From Vibrio sp. 99-8-1 (lineage in GTDB: Bacteria > Pseudomonadota > Gammaproteobacteria > Enterobacterales > Vibrionaceae): a DNA stretch of 64,000 nt. Location: contig NZ_VTXE01000011.1 in assembly GCF_013114595.1 (NCBI RefSeq), positions 78,751 to 142,750 of the forward strand, written 5' to 3'. This document shows, piece by piece, positions 1-10,287 of the stretch (position 1 is its first letter; every line of letters begins with the position of its first letter). The notes beneath the pieces are model-generated. The model made no database searches. It was not told the DNA's origin and was given only the letters and a program-made list of their open reading frames with translations. The translations under genes were made by a program, and so were the position numbers.

Positions 1-1
1 T

Positions 2-703
2 GGATTTTCAGATGATGCCGATGTTCGAATTGAGAATTATCGACAGCAAGGGCAGCAAGGGAAATTTACGGTTATTCGCCAAGGCAAAGCTGCATTGGAT
101 ATTACTCTGAACATTCCTGGCCGTCATAATGCGCTTAACGCATCAGCTGCGATTGCGGTGGCGACAGAAGATGATATCAGTGATGAGGCTATTTTAAATG
201 CAATGGCTGGTACAGAAGGAACAGGCCGACGATTTGAACATTTAGGTGAGTTTGATACTGGCCATGGCAATGTTATGTTGGTGGATGATTATGGTCATCA
301 CCCAAGCGAGGTTGATGTCACTATCCAAGCGGCAAGAGCTGGCTGGGAAGACAAGCGATTGGTGATGATATTCCAACCCCATCGTTATAGCCGAACTCGT
401 GACTTATATGATGATTTTGCTAATGTACTCGAAAAAGTTGATCTGCTGATTATGCTTGATGTCTATTCTGCGGGAGAAAAACCTATTCAAGGCGCAGATG
501 GACGTTCTCTTTGTCGAACGATAAGAGCGAGAGGCAAAATAGATCCTGTATTTGTTCCCGATGCAAAATCATTACCGTCGGTTTTAGCTAATATTATGCA
601 AGATAATGATTTGATATTAACTCAAGGTGCGGGTGATATAGGAAAAGTCGCTCGTCAGCTAGAACAGCTTAAATTGAACGTAACAAATATGCAAAACGGT
701 TAA
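2..703 (+). CDS. murC: UDP-N-acetylmuramate--L-alanine ligase MurC (3' part)
   Basis: The frame is open from base 2 and ends at the TAA at 701-703, giving the C-terminal 233 residues; the gene begins before the window (family length is about 490). MurC adds L-alanine to UDP-MurNAc in the cytoplasm, the first step of the peptidoglycan stem peptide, using ATP. Seen here are the end of the central ATPase domain ([18 protein letters not shown]) and the C-terminal ligase domain with [19 protein letters not shown] and [10 protein letters not shown], all typical of MurC. It is followed by ftsQ, as in the mur/fts cluster. The ddlB gene found between murC and ftsQ in E. coli is absent, as I remember for other vibrios. 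Confidence 0.97.
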   Translation, partial: GFSDDADVRIENYRQQGQQGKFTVIRQGKAALDITLNIPGRHNALNASAAIAVATEDDISDEAILNAMAGTEGTGRRFEHLGEFDTGHGNVMLVDDYGHHPSEVDVTIQAARAGWEDKRLVMIFQPHRYSRTRDLYDDFANVLEKVDLLIMLDVYSAGEKPIQGADGRSLCRTIRARGKIDPVFVPDAKSLPSVLANIMQDNDLILTQGAGDIGKVARQLEQLKLNVTNMQNG

Positions 704-853
704 TATTCTGTGTAAAAAGTAGGAAAACGCAGTTTTTCGACTTTTCAGATCGAATTATCGGCTTATGGGACTAGATACTTTGCCTCGGCTAAGTATAATT
801 CTTAAATTAAAATAATTGTGCTATTAATTACTGGGGCGAATAACATTGGGTTT

Positions 854-1633
854 ATGAATACTACGGTTAATTTTCCAACTTTTAATGTCACGTCAAAAAT
901 GACAAAAAAACACGTGATTGGAAGTTTGTTTTTCTGTTTCGTATTTGTTTCTATCAGTTATTTGTTATATTCAACAGTAAGCTGGATGTTAGATGAACAG
1001 CGTTTGCCTCTCTCTAAGGTTGTTATACAAGGGGAGTTAGCCTATACATCCGACCAAGATGTACAACGTGCATTAGGTAAAGTGGAACATATTGGTACCT
1101 TTATGTCCCAAGATGTGGATGAGTTGCAACAAGCGCTCATCCAACTACCTTGGGTATTTCAAGCGTCCATTAGAAAACAGTGGCCTGATATTATTAAAGT
1201 CTATTTAGTTGAGCATAAAGCCTCTGCAATTTGGAATGGAACTACACTGTTAAATGACACCGGTGATATATTCAACGGAGATGTTGCACAATTAACAGAA
1301 GAAAAGGTTAAACTATACGGTCCTGAAAAAAGCAGTAAGGATGTACTGGCAACATGGAGAGCATCAAATCCTCTATTTGCGCCATTGGGTTTATCCATTG
1401 ATTCATTAGTATTAAATGATCGCCGTGCTTGGCAAATTATACTCGACAATGGCATCCGCTTAGAGTTAGGTAAAGAGTCATTAACGGAAAGAATTGAGCG
1501 TTTTATTTCTTTATATTATCGATTGGGAAGTAAGACAGAAAAGATTAGTTATATCGATTTACGGTATGACACTGGGGCCGCAGTGGGTTGGTTTCCAGAA
1601 CAAGAAATAGAACAAGAGAGCATAAATGACTAA
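854..1633 (+). CDS. ftsQ: cell division protein FtsQ
   Basis: FtsQ is a bitopic inner-membrane divisome protein that links the FtsZ/FtsA side to FtsL, FtsB and the septal synthase. The 259-residue product has a short cytoplasmic N-terminus, one membrane segment at about residues 20-42, a POTRA-like domain (LSKVVIQGELAYTSDQDV onward) and a C-terminal FtsQ domain with LVLNDRRAWQIILDNG and YIDLRYDTGAAVGW. The ATG at 854 is chosen; a GTG at 818 in the same frame would add 12 residues but has no ribosome binding site, and even the 854 start has only a weak one. The end overlaps the ftsA start by 8 bases, suggesting translational coupling. A TATAAT at 794-799 could be a local -10 element. Confidence 0.93.
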   Translation: MNTTVNFPTFNVTSKMTKKHVIGSLFFCFVFVSISYLLYSTVSWMLDEQRLPLSKVVIQGELAYTSDQDVQRALGKVEHIGTFMSQDVDELQQALIQLPWVFQASIRKQWPDIIKVYLVEHKASAIWNGTTLLNDTGDIFNGDVAQLTEEKVKLYGPEKSSKDVLATWRASNPLFAPLGLSIDSLVLNDRRAWQIILDNGIRLELGKESLTERIERFISLYYRLGSKTEKISYIDLRYDTGAAVGWFPEQEIEQESIND

Positions 1634-2891
1634 AACCGCAGACGACAACATTATTGTTGGTCTTGATATTGGTACTGCCAGCGTGTCTGCTTTAGTTGGA
1701 GAACTTCTACCCGATGGCCAGATAAACATTATTGGTGCCGGTAGTAGTCCGTCCCGTGGGATGGATAAAGGGGGAGTTAACGATCTTGAGTCTGTAGTTA
1801 AGTCTGTGCAACGTGCAGTTGATCAAGCAGAGTTAATGGCGGAATGTAAAATAAGTAACGTTTTCATCTCTCTTTCTGGTCAACATATTGCTAGCCGAAT
1901 AGAAAAAGGCATGGGTGCTATCTCTGATGAAGAGGTGTCGCAAGATGATATGGACCGTGCTATTCATACTGCTAAGTCAATAAAAATTGGCGAAGAACAG
2001 CGAATTCTGCATGTTATTCCACAGGAATTTACCATTGATTATCAAGAAGGGATTAAAAACCCGCTTGGTTTATCAGGTGTGCGTATGGAAGTAAGCGTTC
2101 ATCTTATTTCTTGCCATAATGATATGGCTAAGAATATTATTAAAGCAGTTGAACGTTGCGGTTTAAAAGTAGAGCAACTGGTTTTCTCTGGTTTAGCTTC
2201 AAGTAATGCTGTCATTACTGAAGATGAACGAGAACTTGGTGTTTGCGTCGTTGATATCGGTGCGGGTACGATGGACGTCTCTATCTGGACAGGTGGAGCG
2301 TTAAGACACACAGAAGTATTCTCTTATGCTGGCAACGCAGTAACAAGTGACATCGCTTTTGCTTTTGGTACTCCAGTAGGAGATGCAGAAGAGATAAAAG
2401 TGAAATATGGCTGTGCTCTTAGTGAACTAGTCAGTAAAGATGATACGGTTAATGTCCCAAGTGTAGGCGGTCGTCCATCAAGAATATTAAAGAGACAAGA
2501 GTTATCCGGTGTTATAGAAGCTCGTTATGCAGAACTAATGGGTTTTATTAATCAATCAGTTAACTCTGTTCAAGCAAAGTTAAGGGATGATGGTATTAAA
2601 CATCATCTTGCAGCGGGTGTCGTCTTAACTGGCGGTGCTGCTCAAATTGAAGGTTTAGTTGAATGCGCAGAGCGCGTATTTGGCGCAAATCGAGTCAGGG
2701 TTGGTAAGCCGTTAGAAGTGAGTGGACTTACTGATTATGTTAAAGAGCCGTATCATTCTACGGCAGTTGGATTACTTCATTACGCAAAAGATAGCCAAAT
2801 TAATGACGATGGCGAATATAGTGAACCAAAACGTTCCTCTATTGGCTCAGTTTTTAGTAGAATGCGTAATTGGATACAAAAAGAGTTTTAA
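1626..2891 (+). CDS. ftsA: cell division protein FtsA
   Basis: FtsA is an actin-like ATPase that ties FtsZ filaments to the inner membrane and recruits later divisome proteins. The 421-residue product has the actin-fold phosphate-binding stretches (IIVGLDIGTASVSALVGEL near the N-terminus, VCVVDIGAGTMDVSIW near residues 204-219, and GVVLTGGAAQIEG near 335). The last residues (SIGSVFSRMRNWIQKEF) form the expected C-terminal amphipathic membrane-targeting helix. The length matches the family. The start lies inside the end of ftsQ and ftsZ follows 29 bases downstream. Confidence 0.98.
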   Translation: MTKTADDNIIVGLDIGTASVSALVGELLPDGQINIIGAGSSPSRGMDKGGVNDLESVVKSVQRAVDQAELMAECKISNVFISLSGQHIASRIEKGMGAISDEEVSQDDMDRAIHTAKSIKIGEEQRILHVIPQEFTIDYQEGIKNPLGLSGVRMEVSVHLISCHNDMAKNIIKAVERCGLKVEQLVFSGLASSNAVITEDERELGVCVVDIGAGTMDVSIWTGGALRHTEVFSYAGNAVTSDIAFAFGTPVGDAEEIKVKYGCALSELVSKDDTVNVPSVGGRPSRILKRQELSGVIEARYAELMGFINQSVNSVQAKLRDDGIKHHLAAGVVLTGGAAQIEGLVECAERVFGANRVRVGKPLEVSGLTDYVKEPYHSTAVGLLHYAKDSQINDDGEYSEPKRSSIGSVFSRMRNWIQKEF

Positions 2892-2920
2892 CCTGAGAGC
2901 AGGAAAAACGGAGAAAACAC

Positions 2921-4147
2921 ATGTTTGAGCCAATGATGGAAATGTCTGACGATGCTGTAATTAAGGTTGTTGGAGTTGGTGGTGGTGGCGGTAACGCTGT
3001 AGAACACATGGTTCGCGAATCCATCGAAGGTGTTGAGTTTATTAGCGTAAATACAGACGCACAAGCACTGAGAAAAACCAGCGTAAATAGTGTCATTCAA
3101 ATAGGCGGTGATATCACGAAAGGACTTGGTGCAGGTGCAAACCCTCAAGTAGGACGTGACTCAGCTCTCGAAGATCGAGAAAAAATTAAAGAAAGTATTA
3201 CTGGTGCCGATATGGTATTCATCGCCGCAGGAATGGGTGGTGGAACAGGTACTGGTGCTGCTCCTGTTATTGCAGAAGTTGCTAAAGAATTAAATATTCT
3301 AACAGTCGCTGTAGTAACAAAACCATTTGGATTCGAAGGTAAGAAGCGCTTAGCGTTTGCTGACCAAGGAATTGAAGAGTTATCTAAACATGTGGACTCT
3401 TTAATTACCATTCCAAATGAGAAGCTACTAAAAGTGTATGGCCGTAGCGTGACTTTGTTAGAAGCATTTGGATACGCGAATGACGTATTAAAAAATGCGG
3501 TACAAGGTATTGCTGAGCTGATTACTCGCCCAGGCATGATTAACGTCGACTTTGCTGATGTTAGAACGGTAATGTCTGAGATGGGTCATGCAATGATGGG
3601 TAGTGGTGTTGCTAAAGGTGAAGAGCGAGCTGAAGAAGCGGCAGAAGCTGCCATTTCATCGCCACTGTTAGAAGACATTGATTTAGCTGGTGCTCGTGGT
3701 GTTCTAGTGAACATTACTGCTGGTTTAGATATGCGCCTAGATGAGTTTGAAACAGTAGGTAATACAGTTAAAGCATTCGCATCTGACAACGCAACGGTAG
3801 TTATTGGTACATCACTAGACCCTGATATGTCTGATGAATTCCGAGTAACGGTTGTTGCGACAGGTATAGGTAGCGAGAAGAAACCGGAAATCACATTGGT
3901 TGCGGGTTCTGCTGCAAAGCCGAAGCCGGCTCCGGTAGCATCAACACCAGCACAACCTGCTGCTGCAAAAGTTGAGTCAAAAACGGCACAGCCTTTGCAT
4001 AAAAATGAAGAGGCAAAGCCACAACCTGCAACACCGTCAAATTCTGGTCATGCAGCGGCAACAACTAGCCAAAGTGCGGCACCTAAGGCGGACAAAGAGA
4101 GCGGTTATTTAGATATTCCAGCATTTCTTCGTCGCCAAGCGGACTAG
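2921..4147 (+). CDS. ftsZ: cell division protein FtsZ
   Basis: FtsZ is the tubulin-like GTPase that forms the cytokinetic ring at midcell. The 408-residue product shows the tubulin signature GGGTGTG at residues 106-112, the N-terminal nucleotide-binding loop [12 protein letters not shown], and [12 protein letters not shown] in the core. From about residue 316 to 392 there is a low-complexity linker rich in Ala, Pro, Lys and Gln, then the conserved tail [12 protein letters not shown] that binds FtsA and ZipA. An AGGA sequence precedes the ATG. A strong terminator is not visible after the stop; a promoter for lpxC follows instead. Confidence 0.98.
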   Translation: MFEPMMEMSDDAVIKVVGVGGGGGNAVEHMVRESIEGVEFISVNTDAQALRKTSVNSVIQIGGDITKGLGAGANPQVGRDSALEDREKIKESITGADMVFIAAGMGGGTGTGAAPVIAEVAKELNILTVAVVTKPFGFEGKKRLAFADQGIEELSKHVDSLITIPNEKLLKVYGRSVTLLEAFGYANDVLKNAVQGIAELITRPGMINVDFADVRTVMSEMGHAMMGSGVAKGEERAEEAAEAAISSPLLEDIDLAGARGVLVNITAGLDMRLDEFETVGNTVKAFASDNATVVIGTSLDPDMSDEFRVTVVATGIGSEKKPEITLVAGSAAKPKPAPVASTPAQPAAAKVESKTAQPLHKNEEAKPQPATPSNSGHAAATTSQSAAPKADKESGYLDIPAFLRRQAD

Positions 4148-4162
4148 AAATAGCTGATAAAT

Positions 4163-4190
4163 TTGACAGTTGTTAAATTTGTGGTAGGAT
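4163..4190 (+). promoter_or_regulatory. promoter of lpxC
   Basis: TTGACA (4163-4168), a 16-base spacer and TAGGAT (4185-4190) form a good sigma-70 promoter in the 100-base gap between ftsZ and lpxC, allowing lpxC to be expressed apart from the division genes. Read by eye. Confidence 0.65.
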
Positions 4191-4247
4191 TCGCGGTCGG
4201 TTTTAACATTGACCGTGATTTTTGATAAGTAACATGAGGCAAAGTAA

Positions 4248-5165
4248 ATGATAAGACAGCGTACTCTAAAAGAGATCGTGAAAACGACAGGTGTAGGTTT
4301 ACACTCTGGCCGTAAAGTTACGCTTACTTTGCGTCCTGCGGCGGCCAACACCGGTATCATTTATAGAAGAACCGATTTAAGCCCTGCTGTTGATTTTCCT
4401 GCTGATCCTGCATCAGTACGCGACACCATGTTATGTACTGCCTTGGTTAATGATGAAGGCGTCCGAATCTCAACGGTTGAACATCTAAATGCTGCTTTAG
4501 CCGGTATGGGTGTAGATAATGTTATTGTTGAAGTGGATGCGCCTGAAATTCCGATTATGGATGGAAGCGCAAGCCCATTCGTTTTTCTATTGCAATCGGC
4601 TGGTATTGAAACCTTAAATGCCCCTAAGCGTTTTATTCGGATTAAGAAGCCAGTTCGTTTTGAAGATGGTGATAAGTGGGCCGAGTTGGTTCCTTATAAC
4701 GGATTCCGCATGGATTTCGCTATCGAATTTAATCATCCAGCGATAGAAATTGACGAACAACATATGCTGTTCGATTTCTCTTCTAGTGCATTTGTAAAAG
4801 ATATTTCTCGTGCAAGAACTTTTGGTTTCATGCGAGATATCGAGTATTTACAATCACAAAACCTATGTTTGGGTGGCAGTTTTGACTGCGCGATAGTATT
4901 AGATGAGTATCGCATCCTAAATGAAGAAGGTCTGCGATTTGAAAACGAATTTGTCAGCCATAAAGTACTCGACGCTATTGGTGACCTTTACATGTGTGGT
5001 CACAGTATTGTTGGTGAGCTTCGTGCGTATAAATCGGGTCATGCTTTAAATAATCAGTTATTAAGAGCGGTATTGGCAGATCAAGAAGCTTGGGAATGGG
5101 CAACATTTGAAGAAGAAGTTGGCTCTCCTGTGGCTTATGCAGAACCTAATATGGTGTTAGCATAA
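4248..5165 (+). CDS. lpxC: UDP-3-O-acyl-N-acetylglucosamine deacetylase LpxC
   Basis: LpxC catalyses the committed zinc-dependent deacetylation of lipid A synthesis in the cytoplasm. The 305-residue length equals the E. coli enzyme, and the key residues fall at the same numbers: H79 ([12 protein letters not shown]), H238 and D242 ([10 protein letters not shown]) as zinc ligands and H265 (KSGHALN) as catalytic histidine. GAGG lies upstream of the ATG. The gene has its own promoter and ends with a rho-independent terminator. In enterobacteria LpxC is degraded by FtsH through its C-terminal tail; the tail here (EPNMVLA) resembles the E. coli degron in its hydrophobic end, which is inference. Confidence 0.98.
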   Translation: MIRQRTLKEIVKTTGVGLHSGRKVTLTLRPAAANTGIIYRRTDLSPAVDFPADPASVRDTMLCTALVNDEGVRISTVEHLNAALAGMGVDNVIVEVDAPEIPIMDGSASPFVFLLQSAGIETLNAPKRFIRIKKPVRFEDGDKWAELVPYNGFRMDFAIEFNHPAIEIDEQHMLFDFSSSAFVKDISRARTFGFMRDIEYLQSQNLCLGGSFDCAIVLDEYRILNEEGLRFENEFVSHKVLDAIGDLYMCGHSIVGELRAYKSGHALNNQLLRAVLADQEAWEWATFEEEVGSPVAYAEPNMVLA

Positions 5166-5190
5166 TTTAGCCAATCAAATCAGTTACAGA

Positions 5191-5218
5191 AAACCAGACT
5201 AATCAGTCTGGTTTTTTT
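5191..5218 (+). terminator. rho-independent terminator after lpxC
   Basis: AACCAGACT (5192-5200), loop AATC, AGTCTGGTT (5205-5213), then a T run to 5218. Confidence 0.9.
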
Positions 5219-5643
5219 ATGCCTAAAAATCCACCTATTGGTGTTGTCACTTACTCTTATTTATATCGTACGCTCTATCTGAAATTGCCACTCTGAGTGA
5301 TATTGCCTAGCTGTTTTACTATGGGAGCGTTCAGATTTGCTTGTGTGAGTTAAAGTCAAATAGGGGAACCAAAATGAAATGGCTGAGTTGATGGCGAATA
5401 AATTGCTTTCTTATTAGGCAATTTACAAAAAAAATAGCGATCAGTTCAAACAAACTTTGATCTTAATGGAGCTAAGGAAAATAATCGCTTAATATACTGA
5501 GATCCTTTATTAATCGACTTGAAAAATAAAAGATTCGCCACAATGTAGTATGCAGATGGTTCCGTCTCATCGTATTGGTGGTTAGAGACATGAATTCAAG
5601 TATCAGCTAGGCAGAGCGCCTAACAACATGAGATCCACGAGAA
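5219..5643. other. non-coding interval before secA, with small hairpins
   Basis: About 425 bases between the lpxC terminator and secA hold no convincing gene on either strand; every ATG frame closes within about 25 codons. Small inverted repeats are visible: AAATTGC/GCAATTT near 5400-5427, GATCA/TGATC near 5440-5462, and TAGGC-AGAGC-GCCTA at 5608-5622 just upstream of the secA start. An 8-codon frame (ATG at 5628, TAA at 5652) overlaps the secA start codon. No SecM arrest peptide or DUF721/DciA gene, which often sits in this place in gammaproteobacteria, can be read. Confidence 0.6.
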
Positions 5644-8370
5644 ATGATAACTAAGCTACTGACAAAAGTTGTTGGCAGTCGCAATGATCGAACTTTGCGT
5701 CGATTAGGAAAGATTGTAAAACAGATTAATAACTACGAGCCTGAGTTTGAAGCCTTATCGGACGAAGAGCTTAAAGCGAAAACAGTTGAGTTTCGTGAAC
5801 GCCTTGAACAAGGTGCGTCTTTAGACCAGCTTCTTCCTGAAGCATTTGCAACCGTACGTGAAGCATCAAAGCGTGTATTTGGTATGCGCCATTTCGATGT
5901 GCAGCTTATTGGTGGTATGGTGCTTAACTCAGGTCAGATCGCTGAGATGAGAACCGGTGAAGGTAAAACTTTAACGGCAACGTTGTCTGCCTACCTTAAT
6001 GCCCTTCCTGGCAAAGGTGTTCATATTGTAACCGTCAATGACTACTTGGCGGCTCGTGATGCTGAAACTAACCGTGCTCTATTCGAATTCTTGGGTATGA
6101 CTGTTGGCGTTAATATTCCAAATATGGCGCCACCGGAGAAGAAACAAGCTTATCTATGCGATATTTTATACGGTACAAATAACGAATTTGGTTTTGATTA
6201 TTTGCGTGACAATATGGCATTCAGAAACGAAGACAGAGTTCAGCGTGAACGCTACTTTGCCGTTGTGGATGAAGTGGATTCCATCTTGATTGATGAAGCC
6301 CGAACGCCTCTGATCATTTCTGGTCCTGCAGAAGACAGCTCTGAGCTGTATACACGAATCAACACTTTAATTCCTTCTTTAGAAAGACAAGCCGAAGAAG
6401 ATACAGAAGAGTATCGCGGTGATGGTCACTATACGCTTGATGAAAAATCTAAGCAGGTTCATCTTACTGAAAATGGCCAAGAGTTTGTTGAAGAGCTGTT
6501 AGTTAAGTCTGGATTGATGGAAGAGGGCGATACGCTTTACTCACCAACCAATATTAGCTTACTTCATCACGTTAATGCTGCATTGCGCGCACACGTACTG
6601 TTTGAAAGAGACGTTGACTATATTGTTCAAAACGACGAGATAATCATTGTTGATGAGCATACCGGCCGTACCATGCCGGGTCGTCGTTGGTCTGAAGGGT
6701 TACACCAAGCTGTTGAAGCAAAAGAAGGTGTTAAAATTCAGAATGAAAACCAAACGTTAGCATCTATTACCTTCCAGAACTTCTTCCGTCTATACGAAAA
6801 ACTGTCAGGTATGACGGGAACGGCGGATACTGAAGCTTTTGAGTTCCAATCTATCTATGGTTTGGAGACAGTGGTCATTCCAACCAATAAACCGATGATC
6901 CGCGATGATATGCCGGATGTGGTTTATCGTACCGAGCTTGAGAAGTTTAATGCCATTATTGAAGACATCAAAGAGCGTGTAGAAAAAGGCCAACCGATTC
7001 TTGTTGGTACCGTTTCGATTGAGAAGTCAGAATTACTGTCAAATGCATTAAAGCAATCTAAGATTAAACACAATGTTCTTAATGCTAAGTTCCACGAAAA
7101 AGAAGCCGATATTGTCGCTTTCGCTGGGGCGCCGTCTGCCGTCACTATCGCAACCAATATGGCTGGACGTGGTACGGATATTGTTTTGGGTGGTAGTTGG
7201 CAAGCAGAAGTTGCAAAACTGGATAACCCAACAGAAGAGCAGATCGAAAAGATTAAACAGAACTGGCAAGTTGTCCATGACCAAGTCCTTGAGTCTGGTG
7301 GTTTGCATATCATTGGTACAGAGCGTCATGAATCACGTCGTATCGATAACCAGTTACGTGGACGTTCTGGTCGTCAAGGGGATGCAGGTTCTTCACGCTT
7401 CTACTTGTCGATGGAAGATTCATTACTGCGTATCTTTACTTCCGACCGTATGGCTGGATTGATTCAAAGTGGTATGGATGAAGGGGAAGCGATCGAAAGT
7501 CGTATGCTTTCTCGTTCTATAGAGAAAGCACAACGTAAAGTAGAAGGTCGTAACTTCGATATACGTAAACAGCTACTAGATTATGATGATGTGGCTAATG
7601 ACCAGCGTAAAGTGGTTTATGAGCTGCGTGATGAGCTGATGAACGTTGATGATATCAGTGAAATGATTGAGCAGAATCGCCAAGACGTGTTCACAGATAT
7701 TATGAACGAATATATTCCACCACAGTCGCTAGAAGATATGTGGGATATTGCAGGCCTGCAAGAACGATTGAAAAACGATTTTGATCTCGATGTTGATATT
7801 CAAGCGTGGCTAGATGCAGATGATAAGCTGTATGAAGAGACGTTACGTGAACGGATTATCGATACTGCTGTTGAAGTTTATAAGTCGAAAGAAGAGACCG
7901 TAGGTGAACAAGTTCTACGTAACTTTGAAAAATCCGTGATGTTGCAGACTCTTGATAACTTATGGAAAGAGCATTTGGCGGCGATGGATCATCTACGACA
8001 AGGGATTCACTTGCGTGGCTATGCTCAAAAGAACCCGAAACAAGAGTACAAACGCGAATCTTTTGAACTGTTCGAAAACTTACTCGATGCACTTAAATCT
8101 GATGTGGTAATGATTTTAAGTAAAGTGCGAGTGCAACAGCAAGAAGAAGTAGAGCGAATGGAAGAGCAGCGTCGTCTTCAAGCAGAAGAAGCCGCTCGCA
8201 GACAACAGTTCCAACACCAGTCGGCGGAGAATCAGCTAGCAGACGGTGATGAAGAACAAGATGGCTCTCAACAACCTGTCGTACGTGACGGTAGAAAAGT
8301 TGGCCGAAATGAACCTTGCCCATGCGGCTCGGGTAAAAAATATAAGCAGTGCCACGGTAAAATTGATTAA
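5644..8370 (+). CDS. secA: preprotein translocase ATPase SecA
   Basis: SecA is the cytoplasmic motor that drives unfolded preproteins through SecYEG. The 908-residue product carries the Walker A loop MRTGEGKT (residues 102-109), Walker [18 protein letters not shown], the second motor domain with [10 protein letters not shown] and [13 protein letters not shown], the helical scaffold region ([20 protein letters not shown]) and a C-terminal zinc-binding SEC-C tail ([13 protein letters not shown]) that binds SecB. The length is close to the 901 residues of E. coli SecA. The ribosome binding site is poor, and the start lies in a structured leader; translational control is possible but unproven. 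A terminator follows at 8395. Confidence 0.98.
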   Translation: MITKLLTKVVGSRNDRTLRRLGKIVKQINNYEPEFEALSDEELKAKTVEFRERLEQGASLDQLLPEAFATVREASKRVFGMRHFDVQLIGGMVLNSGQIAEMRTGEGKTLTATLSAYLNALPGKGVHIVTVNDYLAARDAETNRALFEFLGMTVGVNIPNMAPPEKKQAYLCDILYGTNNEFGFDYLRDNMAFRNEDRVQRERYFAVVDEVDSILIDEARTPLIISGPAEDSSELYTRINTLIPSLERQAEEDTEEYRGDGHYTLDEKSKQVHLTENGQEFVEELLVKSGLMEEGDTLYSPTNISLLHHVNAALRAHVLFERDVDYIVQNDEIIIVDEHTGRTMPGRRWSEGLHQAVEAKEGVKIQNENQTLASITFQNFFRLYEKLSGMTGTADTEAFEFQSIYGLETVVIPTNKPMIRDDMPDVVYRTELEKFNAIIEDIKERVEKGQPILVGTVSIEKSELLSNALKQSKIKHNVLNAKFHEKEADIVAFAGAPSAVTIATNMAGRGTDIVLGGSWQAEVAKLDNPTEEQIEKIKQNWQVVHDQVLESGGLHIIGTERHESRRIDNQLRGRSGRQGDAGSSRFYLSMEDSLLRIFTSDRMAGLIQSGMDEGEAIESRMLSRSIEKAQRKVEGRNFDIRKQLLDYDDVANDQRKVVYELRDELMNVDDISEMIEQNRQDVFTDIMNEYIPPQSLEDMWDIAGLQERLKNDFDLDVDIQAWLDADDKLYEETLRERIIDTAVEVYKSKEETVGEQVLRNFEKSVMLQTLDNLWKEHLAAMDHLRQGIHLRGYAQKNPKQEYKRESFELFENLLDALKSDVVMILSKVRVQQQEEVERMEEQRRLQAEEAARRQQFQHQSAENQLADGDEEQDGSQQPVVRDGRKVGRNEPCPCGSGKKYKQCHGKID

Positions 8371-8394
8371 TTTTTCCTGACACATGAAACGAAT

Positions 8395-8423
8395 AAAGAG
8401 TTGCGGTTGCAGCTCTTTTTTTT
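8395..8423 (+). terminator. rho-independent terminator after secA
   Basis: AAAGAGTTGC (8395-8404), loop GGTT, GCAGCTCTTT (8409-8418) with one G-T pair, then a T run to 8423. Confidence 0.85.
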
Positions 8424-8469
8424 ACCTGATTAGCGATGAGCAGAGTGATAGTCAAACAAGGAGTTGTAC

Positions 8470-8883
8470 ATGAAACGAGTTCATATTGTTGCCGCGATTA
8501 TATACAACCGTGACAAAGATAAGATTTACATAACTAAAAGACCCGATCACCTACATAAAGGCGGTTTCTGGGAGTTTCCGGGAGGTAAAGTAGAGCAAGA
8601 TGAAGAGACCGAGCAAGCCATTTGTCGAGAGCTGTTTGAAGAGATAGATATAAAGGTCGTAAAGCTCAGTCACTATGCGCATCTTGATTATGACTATCCT
8701 GATAAGTCATTAACATTCGATTTTTATGCTGTTGAAGAATTTAATAACGAACCTTATGGAAAAGAGGGACAACAAGGTGAGTGGGTAGCCATTGATCAGC
8801 TTAAACATTACTCATTTCCAGAAGCGAATTTGCCCGTATTAGAAATGGTACAGAAGCAGAGATCCGAGCTTATATCCAAATGA
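8470..8883 (+). CDS. mutT: 8-oxo-dGTP diphosphatase MutT (Nudix hydrolase)
   Basis: MutT hydrolyses 8-oxo-dGTP to the monophosphate and so prevents A-to-C transversions. The 137-residue product has a Nudix box starting at GGKVEQDEETEQA and continuing CRELFEEIDI, matching GX5EX7REUXEE; the usual Gly after EE-I is Asp here, a small variation. FWEFPGGK precedes it as in MutT. ATG 8470 is used because CAAGGAG lies seven bases upstream; a TTG two codons earlier overlaps that site. The location just after secA is the same as in E. coli, which supports true MutT rather than another Nudix enzyme. Confidence 0.93.
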   Translation: MKRVHIVAAIIYNRDKDKIYITKRPDHLHKGGFWEFPGGKVEQDEETEQAICRELFEEIDIKVVKLSHYAHLDYDYPDKSLTFDFYAVEEFNNEPYGKEGQQGEWVAIDQLKHYSFPEANLPVLEMVQKQRSELISK

Positions 8884-8933
8884 TATTTAACCCCGATCTT
8901 AAGATCACTTGGTTAACGATAAGCAAATATTGA

Positions 8934-9809
<876 letters not shown>

Positions 9810-9815
9810 GTAAAT

Positions 9816-9850
9816 AGTTATGCATTGGTTCTGTCCGGTGCATAACTTTT
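9816..9850 (+). terminator. stem-loop terminator after dapB
   Basis: AGTTATGCA (9816-9824) and TGCATAACT (9839-9847) form a perfect 9-bp stem with a 14-base loop, followed by a short T run and a second T-rich stretch. Confidence 0.65.
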
Positions 9851-10154
9851 CCGTTTTATCACTTTTTTCTTTTCTTCCTCTAAATTGTCAAATCCCCTCA
9901 ATTTAACAGTTAAAATAGCGCTATTTAATGCGGTTTTTAATTAAAAGCTCCATTTTTAACTATTTACTTCGCGGTTAATCGTTTGCTATTTGAATTTGTT
10001 TTTTTAATCATTAAAAAAATAAGATTTATGGTGGGGTAAAAGTTTTTCTATTGCTTATCATCGTTTTTTACTAACTTTTTTGTGTATTACATCGGTTACA
10101 GGCAATAAAGCTACTGTTGTTGGAATAAATTGCACTATTGTGGCTTGGTTATTA
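9851..10154. other. AT-rich upstream leader of carAB
   Basis: About 300 AT-rich bases without any coding frame lie between the dapB terminator and the first carAB promoter. In E. coli the equivalent stretch carries IHF, PepA, PurR and RutR sites. I see AT tracts that could suit IHF, but no convincing match to the PurR consensus. Confidence 0.4.
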
Positions 10155-10183
10155 TTGACACATATCACACTCATCTCTAGAAT
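10155..10183 (+). promoter_or_regulatory. carAB upstream promoter (P1-like)
   Basis: TTGACA (10155-10160), a 17-base spacer and TAGAAT (10178-10183) form a near-consensus promoter about 100 bases before the carA start. Its position matches the pyrimidine-controlled P1 of E. coli carAB; the regulatory role is inferred. Confidence 0.7.
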
Positions 10184-10214
10184 ATCGCCAATTTGTCTAA
10201 ATTCCACTAAGCTG

Positions 10215-10242
10215 TTGTAATCGGCTGAAAGGAAGGTAGAAT
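10215..10242 (+). promoter_or_regulatory. carAB downstream promoter (P2-like)
   Basis: TTGTAA (10215-10220), a 16-base spacer and TAGAAT (10237-10242) lie directly in front of the ARG boxes, which would cover the start of transcription as at the arginine-repressed P2 of E. coli carAB. Confidence 0.6.
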
Positions 10243-10279
10243 TGCAAATTAATACACTATTAATGCATTTTTATTCTGG
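10241..10279 (+). promoter_or_regulatory. tandem ARG boxes (ArgR operator) of carAB
   Basis: Two 18-bp ARG boxes, 10241-10258 (core TGCAAATTAATACA) and 10262-10279 (core TGCATTTTTATTCT), are separated by exactly 3 bp, so their centres are 21 bp apart. This is the known layout for one ArgR hexamer; the core consensus is TGAAT-N4-ATTCA. The second box matches better. They overlap the P2-like promoter and end just before the ribosome binding site of carA. Confidence 0.75.
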
Positions 10280-10287
10280 AGGTTGTC

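Noticed and set aside
5219..5643. A small SecM-like gene before secA
   Set aside because: All frames with a start codon end within about 25 codons, and no signal peptide or arrest motif appears.
5628..5654. Eight-codon upstream frame overlapping the secA start
   Set aside because: It has no ribosome binding site of its own and could be chance; kept only as a remark in the interval entry.
9851..10154. PurR or pyrimidine-repressor sites upstream of carAB
   Set aside because: CGTTTGC near 9980 is only half of the PurR palindrome; the other half is missing.
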